Below are positions 16,088-25,711 of a stretch of DNA of 64,000 nt, in pieces. Under the pieces are notes generated by a model. The model saw only the letters and a program-made list of their open reading frames with translations, searched no databases and was not told the DNA's origin. The stretch lies in contig NZ_CP134876.1 of the NCBI RefSeq assembly GCF_032108445.1, positions 3,968,001 to 4,032,000 of the forward strand, read 5' to 3'. Numbering within the stretch: position 1 is the first letter of the stretch; every line of letters begins with the position of its first letter. A program made the translations under genes and the position numbers. This stretch comes from Micromonospora halotolerans. GTDB lineage: Bacteria; Actinomycetota; Actinomycetes; Mycobacteriales; Micromonosporaceae.

Positions 16088-17023
16088 GTGGACCTTTCAC
16101 ATCTCGGCGCGCCGATCGGTCCGATGCTCCGCGTCCACGGCGGGTTCGCCAACCGGCTGTACCGACTCGACACCGACCAGGGGTCATTCGCGGTGAAGGA
16201 GTTGAACCTCCTCGATCGCCGCTGGACCTACCGGGCCGAGGATGTGTTCAGGTTCGAGCGGGCGGCCTTCGCCGCCGGCATCCCGATGCCAGAGCCGATC
16301 TCGGCCAGCCACCACACCCTCGTCCACCGGTGGGTCGAGGGCGAGAAGGTGCCCGAGGCGCCGGTGTCGGCGGCGTACGCGTTCGAGATCGGTGAGATTC
16401 TCGCGCGCGTCCACGCGCTCGACGTCGCGTGGACCCACGTCTCGATCGAGGACCAGACGCCACGGGACTGGCCCGAGCTCGCCGAGCGGGCGGCGGCGAC
16501 CGGGCAGCCGTGGGCCGGCGAACTCGCCTCCCAGGTCGGGACGTTCCTCGCGATCGCCCACTTCGTCGACACCTGCGAGCGACCGGGCCCCGTCGTGCTG
16601 ACCCACAGGGACATCCATCCGTGGAACCTGCTCGCTCGCGAGGGGCGGCCGGTGGTGCTCGACTGGGAGCTCTCGGGGGTGCTCGACCTGTCCGGTGAGC
16701 TCGGCTCGACGGCGCTGAGCCTCGCGAAGGGACCCGGCTTCGACGACATCAAGCCCGCCATCTTCCGCTCGGTCCTCGACGGCTACGTCGCAGGAGGCGG
16801 AGCGCTGCCGCCGCCGGGTCCGAGCTGGTTCGTGTTCATGATCGGCGGCTGGTTGGGGTTCACGAGGTGGAACATCCTCCGCTGCCTCGCCGGTATCGAG
16901 GCGAGCACGGGCCCTGACCTCGCGCTGTCGCACGTGTCCGTGCGCAACGGAGTGCGCGGCCTCCCCGAACTGTTCGGCCGACTTCCCGAACTCGAGGCGT
17001 GTCTGGTCCCACCCCATGCGTGA
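16088..17023 (+). CDS. Phosphotransferase family protein (APH/choline-kinase fold)
   Basis: This 311-residue kinase-like protein has the Brenner motif VVLTHRDIHPWNLL (HxDxxxxN) and the metal-binding VVLDWE. An N-terminal nucleotide-binding lobe includes FAVKELNLL, whose Lys aligns with the ATP-contacting lysine. Family members phosphorylate aminoglycosides, choline, homoserine, fructosamine or similar. The low identity of the substrate region prevents assigning a drug. The start is GTG 16088; GTG 16082-16085 is possible. It is divergent from the flavin reductase gene. It sits in a stretch of accessory genes that also holds a rifampicin-monooxygenase-like gene. Confidence 0.85.
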   Translation: MDLSHLGAPIGPMLRVHGGFANRLYRLDTDQGSFAVKELNLLDRRWTYRAEDVFRFERAAFAAGIPMPEPISASHHTLVHRWVEGEKVPEAPVSAAYAFEIGEILARVHALDVAWTHVSIEDQTPRDWPELAERAAATGQPWAGELASQVGTFLAIAHFVDTCERPGPVVLTHRDIHPWNLLAREGRPVVLDWELSGVLDLSGELGSTALSLAKGPGFDDIKPAIFRSVLDGYVAGGGALPPPGPSWFVFMIGGWLGFTRWNILRCLAGIEASTGPDLALSHVSVRNGVRGLPELFGRLPELEACLVPPHA

Positions 17024-17044
17024 CGTTCGGTCTGGGTCGCTTGG

Positions 17045-17212
17045 TCAGTCCAGGTAGTAGCCGGCATTCCAGCGGGCCTCCTCGGCTACGGAGAAGGTGT
17101 CGAAGTCGCCGGCGGCCTCGCACTCCAGCAGGTAGCGGAGCGCTTCTGCCGCCTCCACGGAGCCGTCGGCCTCCAGGTATGCCTTGGTCGGGTCCAGTCC
17201 TGCTCCGCGGAA
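17045..17212 (-). pseudogene. Orphan C-terminal coding fragment in frame after the monooxygenase stop
   Basis: Directly after the TGA of the monooxygenase (17213-17215) the same frame stays open for 55 codons and ends at TGA 17045-17047. The translation contains LEADGSVEAAEALRYLLE and FDTFSVAEEARWNAGYYLD, with normal codon bias and no start codon of its own with a ribosome site. It looks like the tail of a deleted gene. I do not recognise its family. Confidence 0.45.
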
Positions 17213-18800
<1,588 letters not shown>

Positions 18801-18807
18801 GCGACAC

Positions 18808-18867
18808 CTACGTCAATCGCCCTGCCGCGACGGGAAGGGGGAGCACCCACATCGATACAGCGGTCAT
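18808..18867 (-). CDS. 19-residue leader peptide upstream of the Rox-like gene
   Basis: On the minus strand an ATG at 18867 follows the near-ideal ribosome site GAGGAGGTGA by six bases and opens a 19-codon frame ending at TAG 18808-18810. The product reads MTAVSMWVLPLPVAAGRLT. It ends 50 bases before the monooxygenase start. Very short frames with strong ribosome sites ahead of antibiotic-resistance genes often control them by attenuation, where ribosome stalling changes the downstream hairpin. Here the hairpin at 18771-18800 is the obvious partner. No direct evidence of translation exists. Confidence 0.5.
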   Translation of the reverse strand: MTAVSMWVLPLPVAAGRLT

Positions 18868-18954
18868 GGGTCTCACCTCCTCGGGCGGTGTCACGGGCAG
18901 CTGCAAGCTACAAGCCCGGGCATCGTCCCGTCCAGTCATTTACCGGCCAGGCGC

Positions 18955-19356
18955 TCACGACTCCGAGCGGCGTGCCGTGAGGGGCGCGAGGACGAGGACG
19001 GCAACGCCCAGTGCGGCGGCGCCGATCGCCCACCACCAGAAGAATCCGGAGAAGACCGAGGCGACCAGGAGCCCCACGCCGAGGCCGGCGAGCAGGCCGA
19101 GTCCGAACAAGGCCCGTGGGGGCAGGGCGAGGTGTGGCAGGCGCCGCACCACGAGCACTTCCAGCCAGGTGCCGCCCACCGCGAGCAGTGCCGCGCCGGC
19201 CGCGTCCACGGCGGACAGCCCGTGACCTTCGCTGACGGGTACGAGGACCGGACCCTCGTCACCGGCGGGGATGAGCAGGATGAGCACGCCGGCGACGATG
19301 AGCAGTGCGGTGACGGTCACCTGGGTACGCGGCGCGGCCCGGATATCGTGAGACAT
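18955..19356 (-). CDS. Small membrane protein, unknown function
   Basis: This 133-residue protein is almost entirely hydrophobic, with about four membrane helices (VTALLIVAGVLILLIPAG near residue 15, then segments near 50, 80 and 100 including FSGFFWWWAIGAAALG). A short charged C-terminus ends RRSES. I do not recognise a family. It is transcribed in the same direction as the monooxygenase, upstream of its leader. Confidence 0.6.
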   Translation of the reverse strand: MSHDIRAAPRTQVTVTALLIVAGVLILLIPAGDEGPVLVPVSEGHGLSAVDAAGAALLAVGGTWLEVLVVRRLPHLALPPRALFGLGLLAGLGVGLLVASVFSGFFWWWAIGAAALGVAVLVLAPLTARRSES

Positions 19357-19512
19357 CGCTTCAGTCTTGGTGATCAGGCGGCTTCCCGGCAGGAGCCGAA
19401 CCGCCGAACCTCGACGGGCCGACGGTCATCGCCGCATTCGTGACCCGGCCTTCCTCACCCGACCCGGCGCGACCGGTCGGCAGGGACCAGCGGATCGGCG
19501 GACGGCCGCGAA

Positions 19513-20037
19513 CTACGCGTTGACGATCTGCTCTCGGAGAATGTCCGCGTGCCCGCAGTGCTGGGCCAGCTCGCGCAGCACGTGGAGATAGACCCACCGC
19601 AGCGGCAGCGGGCCCCGCGGATGCCCGTGAAGGATGTCGTCCAGACCCAGGGATCGGATCGCACGCCGTGACGCTTCGCAGGCCTCGCGGTGCGCGTGCT
19701 GGACGGTGGCGATCGTGTCGCCGTCATCGAGGATGAACGACTCTTCCGACCTCGCCGGGATGCCGATCTCCGCGCGCGACCGGCCCGTCACGGCCTGGTC
19801 GAACCAGACCTTCTCCACGAAGGTCGCGTGCTTCACCAGACCCAGCAGCGTGGTCCGGGAGGCCACCAACGACCGGCGCGCCTGTTCCTCGGTCAGCCCG
19901 TCCAGGCAACCGTTGAGGGCGCCGCGGTGCTCGTCGAGGAACGCCTCGAACTGGGCAGGTGCGGGCTGTGCGATGACCTGGTCGGCGAAGGTGGGCGGGA
20001 AGGACGGCATGGGCGCAGCATTCCAGACCGTCGTCAT
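19513..20037 (-). CDS. DinB-family protein (DUF664, mycothiol-associated type)
   Basis: This 174-residue four-helix protein begins with FEAFLDEHRGALNGCLDGLTEEQARR and TTLLGLVKHATFVEKVWF, whose His is the first metal ligand of DinB proteins. The C-terminal helix YLHVLRELAQHCGHADILREQI supplies the last His ligands. In actinobacteria such proteins are thought to act as mycothiol-dependent transferases; the reaction here is unknown. I chose the ATG at 20037 because it overlaps the upstream stop as ATGA; ATG 20010 is an alternative. It forms a two-gene unit with the YdcF-like gene. Confidence 0.8.
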   Translation of the reverse strand: MTTVWNAAPMPSFPPTFADQVIAQPAPAQFEAFLDEHRGALNGCLDGLTEEQARRSLVASRTTLLGLVKHATFVEKVWFDQAVTGRSRAEIGIPARSEESFILDDGDTIATVQHAHREACEASRRAIRSLGLDDILHGHPRGPLPLRWVYLHVLRELAQHCGHADILREQIVNA

Positions 20038-20858
20038 CCAGGGGCAACTCGTGGGCACGAGCGGTCGGCTGACGTGTCGGTCTCGCAGGTACCGACCAGC
20101 ATGGGAGCCCGGTGGCTCCAGAGCCACCGGAGATACTGCTGCACCTCCTCGGGCGTGGCGACCCACCCTTCCTCCATGTAGGTGAGGATGCGTTTGATCT
20201 CGCCGGGTACGAGGTCGTAGGCGGTCGCTCCGGTCTCCGGGACGGGTGTGTCGGGCGAGACGGCCACGGGCATCGGGATCATGGGGACTCGGACTCCCGC
20301 CTTCGTGAGGGCCTTGAGGACCGTCAGGTAGACGCGGGCCAGGTGGTAGGGGGAGACGACGAGGGCGAGGCTGGTGATGCCCCGGGCCCGGACCTGACTG
20401 ACGATCCACGCGGCCTGCACGGCGGTGTTGGCGGCCGGCTCGGCCTGGAGGTGGACCCCGTCGGTACGACGAAGGCCGAGGCTCCGCAGGTGGTCGAGCG
20501 TGATGTCGACGTGGGTCCGTTCGTCCGGGTTGCCGTTCGCCACCAGAAGATGGGACAGCGCCGGGTTGGCCTCCCAGCTGCGGATCGCGTGCGTGAGGCG
20601 CCACTCCTCGCCCTGACCGACGGCTACCACGAGCGCGTCGACCTGGCGGGCGGCCGACTGGGGCAGGGTCAGGATCATCGTCAGGACTTTCATGACCGCC
20701 AGGAGTTGGCCGGCGGTGAAGCCGGCCAGGTCCTCGTCCGCGACAACCCGGGGAACAGCCGTGCCGGGGCTCACCGGACCGCCCCCGGCCGCGTCGCCCG
20801 TGCGGGCCGTTGCGCAGGACCAGGGCGCCAGGTCGTCGGATCGAGGTAGGGAGACCAT
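20034..20858 (-). CDS. YdcF/ElyC-family protein (DUF218)
   Basis: This 274-residue protein carries a DUF218-type Rossmann domain in its second half: VDALVVAVGQGEEWR, LLVANGNPDERTHVD, AANTAVQAAWIV, and the terminal-strand signature SLALVVSPYHLARVYLTVLK with the conserved His. The family (SanA, ElyC, YdcF) is linked to envelope integrity, with unknown chemistry. There is no signal peptide or membrane helix at the N-terminus, unlike ElyC. The stop overlaps the start of the DinB gene. Confidence 0.75.
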   Translation of the reverse strand: MVSLPRSDDLAPWSCATARTGDAAGGGPVSPGTAVPRVVADEDLAGFTAGQLLAVMKVLTMILTLPQSAARQVDALVVAVGQGEEWRLTHAIRSWEANPALSHLLVANGNPDERTHVDITLDHLRSLGLRRTDGVHLQAEPAANTAVQAAWIVSQVRARGITSLALVVSPYHLARVYLTVLKALTKAGVRVPMIPMPVAVSPDTPVPETGATAYDLVPGEIKRILTYMEEGWVATPEEVQQYLRWLWSHRAPMLVGTCETDTSADRSCPRVAPG

Positions 20859-20941
20859 CTCGCGATCGTTCCAGCCCTCGCGGCCGCGGGGGAGCCCGAC
20901 ACCGTCATCGAACTCGTCGGTGTCCCGCCTAGAGTCGGAGG

Positions 20942-21385
20942 ATGCTGATCCGGATCGAGGGCAGCGACCTGCCGGGGCGGCGCGTCGGGGCCGAGGCGGA
21001 CCTGCTCCGGCTCCGGAACGTGCACGTGGGGATGCAGCGCGGGGCCGCGGTGGTCGACCGAATCCGGGTCGACGCGCAGGAGGCGGCCTGGCGGTGCGAG
21101 GTCACCAGCCGTGAGGTGGACGACCTGCTCGACGTGGGCGGGCCGTGGGTGCACTGCCGGCCGGGGGCGCGCTTCCTCTACCTGAGCTGGGGTGCGGTGA
21201 CGGACGACCGCTTCGAGATGTTCCGCCGGGCGAAGATCCTGTTCGGTGACATCCCGCCCGAGCTGCTCCGGGCCGGCCACGACGGTGCCGGTGTGCTGGT
21301 GGGCCGGCTCGGGCTGACGGACGCCCAGGGCGGGCCGATCTGCGCCCGGGTCCGGCCGCCCCACGTGCGCTGGGCCCTCGAATGA
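20942..21385 (+). CDS. DUF5990-type protein
   Basis: This 147-residue protein has the look of the actinobacterial DUF5990 family: an opening IRIEGSDLPGR, VHVGMQR, a central RFLYLSWGAVTDDRFEMFRRAKI and an end VGRLGLTDAQGGPICARVRPP. The family has no known function. It is soluble with no signal. It is divergent from the YdcF/DinB pair. Confidence 0.7.
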   Translation: MLIRIEGSDLPGRRVGAEADLLRLRNVHVGMQRGAAVVDRIRVDAQEAAWRCEVTSREVDDLLDVGGPWVHCRPGARFLYLSWGAVTDDRFEMFRRAKILFGDIPPELLRAGHDGAGVLVGRLGLTDAQGGPICARVRPPHVRWALE

Positions 21386-21499
21386 CCGGTTGCGAAAGGG
21401 GCCTCTCCGACAGGGCGCGGCACGGCTGAGGTGCCCGCGCCCCCCGACCGAGTACGCATGCTCATCCGCGCGACCGTGGCGACCCGGCAGGATCGGGCC

Positions 21500-21886
21500 G
21501 TGACGAAGACGACGCGTACCCTGCTCGGCGGCCTGCTCCTGGCGGCCGCGACCGTCGGCGCCTGGTGGGCCTGGCTGGGCTGGGAGTCGGGCTACACGGT
21601 CGACCCGGAGACCGGCGCGACCAGCGGCCCGTACGCCGTCTGGCAGGTGGCCGCCGCCGTGCTCACCCTGCTCGTGATCGCCGCCGTGGGCGGCTGGTTC
21701 TGGAGCCCGTGGCTGGTGGCGCCGGTGATGACGGTGGCCTTCACCGCGGCCTGGGCGGCGCGGGCCGCGTCAACGGACGACACCGGGCTCTGGGCCGTGG
21801 GGGCGGCGCTGGTCGCCATCGGCACCGCCGCCGGCGCGACGGTGGTCAGTGGCGGCGCGGGGTGGCTGCGGCGGCAGGTGAGATGA
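21500..21886 (+). CDS. Small four-helix membrane protein, unknown
   Basis: This 128-residue hydrophobic protein starts at GTG 21500 (VTKTTRTLLGGLLLAAATVGAWWAWLGW), with about four helices separated by short loops; the first loop has a periplasm-like DPETGATSGPY. No family is recognised. A perfect bidirectional hairpin follows it. Confidence 0.6.
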   Translation: MTKTTRTLLGGLLLAAATVGAWWAWLGWESGYTVDPETGATSGPYAVWQVAAAVLTLLVIAAVGGWFWSPWLVAPVMTVAFTAAWAARAASTDDTGLWAVGAALVAIGTAAGATVVSGGAGWLRRQVR

Positions 21887-21891
21887 CAGCG

Positions 21892-21918
21892 GGGCCCGCC
21901 GGGCATCCCGGCGGGCCC
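21892..21918. terminator. Bidirectional hairpin terminator
   Basis: GGGCCCGCCGGG (21892-21903) and its exact complement (21907-21918) surround a CAT loop. It lies between the convergent stops at 21886 (plus) and 21928 (minus), so it can serve both. Confidence 0.85.
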
Positions 21919-21927
21919 TCGGTCAGG

Positions 21928-22821
21928 TCAGGCGAGCGCCTTCACGTAGTCGGGGTTGGCCTTGAGCCACTCCTCGACGGCCTTCTCCTCGTCGCCCTTG
22001 TGGGTGTTGAACATCAGGTCCTCCAGGGACGCGAGTTGCTGGCCGTCCATCTTGAACTTCTTCAGCATCTCGGTGGCCTCCGGGAAGTCCTTGCCGAAGC
22101 CCTTGCGGGCGAAGGTGTTGATCTGCTCGGCCTGGCCGAGGGTGCCCTTCGGGTCGGCGAGGTCCTTCAGTTCGTACTTGGCGTAGGCCCAGTGCGGGTG
22201 CCAGAGGGTGACGACGATCGGCTTCTTGTCGGCGATCGCGCCGTCGAGCGCGGCGAGCATGGCCGGGGTGGACGAGGTCTTCAGCTTGATGGCGTCGTCC
22301 AGGCCGTAGCTGGGGAGCACCTTTTCCTGGGTGGCCTTGGTGAGACCGGCGCCCGGCTCGATGCCGATCATCTGGCCACCGAAGGTGTCGGCCTTCGCGG
22401 CGAGGTCGTCGAGCGAGTCGACGCCCTCGACGTACTTCGGCACCGCGATGCTCAGGCTGGCGTCGTCGTGCCAGACCCCGAGCTTCTCCAGCTTGTCACC
22501 GTACTTCTCCAGGTAGGAGGCGTGGGTCTGGGGCAGCCAGCCGTCCAGGAACAGGTCGATGTCGCCGCTGGCGAGACCGCCGTAGACGAGACCGGCCTCC
22601 AGGTTCTTGAGCTGGACCTGGTAGCCCTTCTCCTCCAGGATGTGTTGCCACAGGTGGGACGCGGCGATCGCCTCGTCCCAGGCCATGTAGCCGATGGTGA
22701 TCTTCTTGCCGTTGCCGTTGCCGTTGCCGGAGCCGTCCGACTCGCCGGTGCAGGCCGCACCGGCCAGCGCCAGGGTGGCGGTCACGGCGAGCGCGAGGAC
22801 GCGCTTCATGGTCGTGAACAC
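21928..22821 (-). CDS. proX: Glycine betaine/proline ABC transporter substrate-binding lipoprotein (ProX/OpuAC)
   Basis: This 297-residue lipoprotein has signal and lipobox LAGAAC (Cys near residue 24), a Gly/Asn linker, then an OpuAC-type binding domain: ITIGYMAWDEAIAASHLWQHILEEKGY, DIDLFLDGWLPQTH, and IVVTLWHPHWAYAKYELKDL, where the Trp residues form the aromatic box for quaternary ammonium ligands. It is the last gene of the ATPase-permease-binding protein operon on the minus strand, 79 bases after the permease. The start is GTG 22821, eight bases after GGAAGG. The system imports glycine betaine or related osmoprotectants. Confidence 0.92.
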   Translation of the reverse strand: MFTTMKRVLALAVTATLALAGAACTGESDGSGNGNGNGKKITIGYMAWDEAIAASHLWQHILEEKGYQVQLKNLEAGLVYGGLASGDIDLFLDGWLPQTHASYLEKYGDKLEKLGVWHDDASLSIAVPKYVEGVDSLDDLAAKADTFGGQMIGIEPGAGLTKATQEKVLPSYGLDDAIKLKTSSTPAMLAALDGAIADKKPIVVTLWHPHWAYAKYELKDLADPKGTLGQAEQINTFARKGFGKDFPEATEMLKKFKMDGQQLASLEDLMFNTHKGDEEKAVEEWLKANPDYVKALA

Positions 22822-22900
22822 AGGGTTGTCCTTCCGGTTGTGGAACAGGCCGGCGGACCCGCCTACGCGGGAACTGGGGTGCCGGCGCGGAGGGCGACAG

Positions 22901-23794
22901 TCAGGCGGCTTCCCGCGCGAGGCGCTGTGCCCGCGCGGAGGGGAACCGGTCGCCTACGGAATCGGTGAGCCGGTCGAGCACCACGGCGAGGACCACGACG
23001 GCGATCCCGCCCTCGAAGCCGCTGCCCACCTCGACCTGGGAGAGCGCGAACATGATCACGTCGCCGAGGCCGCCCGCGCCGACCATGCCGGCGATCACCA
23101 CCATGGACAGGGCCAGCATGATCACCTGGTTGACCCCGGTCATGATGGTGGGCAGGGCCAGCGGCAGCTTGGTGCGCAGCAGCACCATCCACGGCGGCGC
23201 GCCGAACGCCTCGGCCGCCTGCACGATCTCCTTGTCCACCTGGCGCAGGCCCAGTTCGGTGAGACGTACGCCGGGCGGCATGCTGAACACCAGCGTGGCC
23301 AGCACACCGGGCACCGTGCCGATGCCGAAGAAGAAGATCGCCGGGATGAGGTAGACGAACGCCGGCATGGTCTGCATGAGGTCCAGCACGGGCCGAGCGA
23401 TCGCGGAGGCGCGCTTGTTCTCCGCCACGAAGATGCCGAGCGGAATCGCCAGCAGCAGGGCGAGCGCACTCGCCACGAGCACCTGCGCGAGGGTGCTCAT
23501 GGTCTCCTCCCAGTACGGCATCCCGGCGACCAGTCCGAGGCCCACGGCGGTGCCGAGACCGAACTTCCAGCCGCGCAGCCACCAGCCGAGCGCGGCGAGG
23601 ACCGCCACGACCGCCACCGCCGGTACGCCGGTGAGCAGGTCGCTGAGCGGGCGCACGAGGGCGTCGACCACGGTGGCGATCGCGTCGAAGACCGGGCCGA
23701 GGGTGGCGGTGGCCCAGTCGACGGCGGACTCCGTCCACGTGCCCAGCGGCACCCGGGGCAGCCAGGAGTCGAGCGGAGACTGAGTCAGGCTCAT
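22901..23794 (-). CDS. proW: Glycine betaine ABC transporter permease (ProW/OpuAB)
   Basis: This 297-residue inner-membrane permease has six or seven helices, with the BPD_transp_1 region at about residues 100-285. The cytoplasmic EAA loop is visible as EIVQAAEAFGAPPWMVLLRTKLPLALP. Its ATG overlaps the ATPase stop (ATGA), so the two are made in step. Together with ProV and ProX it forms a binding-protein-dependent osmoprotectant importer. Confidence 0.94.
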   Translation of the reverse strand: MSLTQSPLDSWLPRVPLGTWTESAVDWATATLGPVFDAIATVVDALVRPLSDLLTGVPAVAVVAVLAALGWWLRGWKFGLGTAVGLGLVAGMPYWEETMSTLAQVLVASALALLLAIPLGIFVAENKRASAIARPVLDLMQTMPAFVYLIPAIFFFGIGTVPGVLATLVFSMPPGVRLTELGLRQVDKEIVQAAEAFGAPPWMVLLRTKLPLALPTIMTGVNQVIMLALSMVVIAGMVGAGGLGDVIMFALSQVEVGSGFEGGIAVVVLAVVLDRLTDSVGDRFPSARAQRLAREAA

Positions 23795-25095
23795 ACCGGC
23801 TCTCCCTTCTTGCTGATCGGGTCCAGATCGGCCTGCGCTGCCGCGTCGGCCGGCCCGCTGTCGACGGGGTCGTCCACCCCGGGCTCGGCGTCGTCCGTCG
23901 GGGAGCCGTCGGGCGCCGTACTGGCCAGGGCGGCGAGCAGCGTGATCCGCGGGATGACGCCGGACAGCCGGCCTGTCGCGTCCAGTACGGCCACCGGATG
24001 GACGCTCGCCGCGCATTCGGCGAAGAGATCGGCCACGGAGGTGTCCGCGGTGACCGTCCGAACCTGTTCGGTCGAGACGTACCCCTCCAGGCTCTGCCGG
24101 CCCTCGCGGAACGCCCGCAGGACCTCGTCCTCGGTGACCGTGCCGAGGAACTGCTTCCTCGGACCGGTCACGTAGACCACCGAGGTCTGGTTCTCCCGCA
24201 GCGCACGGGCGGCCACCCGGGGGCCGACGTTGACGTCGAGCACGGTTTGCGCCTTCTCCATGACCGACGAGGCGGTGAGGATGCGGGTGCGGTCGACGTC
24301 CGCGACGAACTGCGCGACGTAGTCGTTGGCGGGGTCGGTGAGGATCTCCTCGGCGGTGCCGATCTGCACGATCCGGCCGTCCCGCATCACCGCGATCCGG
24401 TCGCCGAGGCGCATCGCCTCGTTCAGGTCGTGGGTGATGAAGATGATGGTCTTGCCCAGCTCGGCCTGGAGTTCCAGGAGCTGGTCCTGGATCTCCCGGC
24501 GGATGAGCGGGTCGAGCGCCGAGAACGCCTCGTCCATGAGCAGGATGTCCGTGCCGGCCGCGAGCGCGCGGGCCAGCCCGACCCGTTGCCGCATGCCGCC
24601 GGACAGGTGGTGAGGGAGCTTGTCCGCCCACTCGGTCAGGCCCACCATCCGCAGTGCGTCCATGGCGCGCACACGCCGCTCGGCCTTGCGGTGGCCGGCG
24701 ACCTCCAGCGCGTACCCGGCGTTCTCCAGCACCGTCCGGTGCGGCATCAGCGCGAAGTGCTGGAAGACCATGCTGATCTTTTCGCGGCGCAGCTTGCGCA
24801 GGGCGGCGGGCCTGAGCGCGGTCACCTCGACCCCGTCGACCCGCACGCTCCCTCGCGTCGGTGGGAGCAGGCCGTTGAGCATCCGGATGAGGGTGGACTT
24901 GCCGGAGCCGGACAGGCCCATCACGACGAAGATCTCGCCGGGGCGTACCTCGAAGTTCGCGTCGATCACGGCGGCCGTGGCCGGCAGCCCGGCGAGGGCC
25001 TCCGCGCGGGGCGCGCCGTCCGCGAGGCGCCTCATCGCCTCGTCGGCTCGGTTACCGAATATTTTGTAGAGCGACTTCACTGCGAGTGCAGGCAC
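23791..25095 (-). CDS. proV: Glycine betaine ABC transporter ATPase with CBS domains (ProV/OpuAA)
   Basis: This 434-residue ATPase has the ProV-specific N-terminal extension, Walker A GLSGSGKST (about residues 60-68), Q-loop FQHFALMPH, signature LSGGMRQR, Walker B ILLMDEAFSALD and H-loop THDLNEA. Tandem CBS motifs fill about residues 285-400 and sense ionic strength in relatives, gating transport. The acidic tail ends the protein. It is the first gene of the operon, starting at GTG 25095. The 616-bp region upstream must hold the osmoregulated promoter. Confidence 0.94.
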   Translation of the reverse strand: MPALAVKSLYKIFGNRADEAMRRLADGAPRAEALAGLPATAAVIDANFEVRPGEIFVVMGLSGSGKSTLIRMLNGLLPPTRGSVRVDGVEVTALRPAALRKLRREKISMVFQHFALMPHRTVLENAGYALEVAGHRKAERRVRAMDALRMVGLTEWADKLPHHLSGGMRQRVGLARALAAGTDILLMDEAFSALDPLIRREIQDQLLELQAELGKTIIFITHDLNEAMRLGDRIAVMRDGRIVQIGTAEEILTDPANDYVAQFVADVDRTRILTASSVMEKAQTVLDVNVGPRVAARALRENQTSVVYVTGPRKQFLGTVTEDEVLRAFREGRQSLEGYVSTEQVRTVTADTSVADLFAECAASVHPVAVLDATGRLSGVIPRITLLAALASTAPDGSPTDDAEPGVDDPVDSGPADAAAQADLDPISKKGEPV

Positions 25096-25711
25096 GATCC
25101 CCTCTCCGATGAAAACCTCTGGCGGATCGCGCCATCGGTGGCCATCTTCGCGTCTCGTCCGTCGATATCAACATCGGTCACATCGGTGCGGCCATGGGGG
25201 CCGGCCCGGAAACCTACCGACTGCATCGCGGATGATCCAGCCCGGACTGCGGGGAATGTGGATCTGCCCACAAAAAATTGCGGTCCTCGGATGTCGAATT
25301 CGGTCGTCGCACGCAGCGAGGACAGGCCGCCCGGGCCGCCGCACGCGGGGTTTTGCCGCTCTCTGCCCCCTTCGTCCCCTCCGGGGGCAACCTCGGTGGC
25401 GACCGAGCCGATTGTCGTGGCTCGTCCCGGAATTTGTCAGGAGTGATAGAGAACTGTCATACGTTCGTCATATTCCGGCGTGGATCGGCCGTATCCACCG
25501 CTCGGGCTTCTCGTTTGCGATTCCGGATCTCGATGGCGTCGGGCGGAAATCCTTGACGACATATCCGCCGGCCACGTTCCGGCATGGCCGGCGAAGCTCG
25601 GCTGACCCGCGTCGGGGCCGGCCGCCGATCCCTTCTCGACGGCCGGCCCGCGCGTGGCCGGCGCCCCTCGCGCCGGCCGGAGACCGGGCCCCACCGGTCC
25701 CCACGACCGGG
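25096..25711. other. 616-bp region without a recognisable gene, upstream of proV
   Basis: Base composition is lower in GC than its flanks, with A/T-rich patches near 25268 (ACAAAAAATTG) and 25440-25480. Small frames exist on both strands but none has both a ribosome site and biased codon use. A minor hairpin is CTCGGT/ACCGAG at 25392-25397/25402-25407. The region should contain the proV promoter and the 3' flank of the oxidase gene. A degraded gene cannot be excluded. Confidence 0.4.

Noticed and set aside
18905..18925. A rifamycin-associated promoter element upstream of the Rox-like gene
   Set aside because: Only a half-like GGGCTTG on the minus strand is present; the second half of the known inverted repeat is missing.
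25278..25556. A small plus-strand frame in the 616-bp region upstream of proV
   Set aside because: It lacks a ribosome site and actinobacterial codon bias, and the peptide shows no family features.
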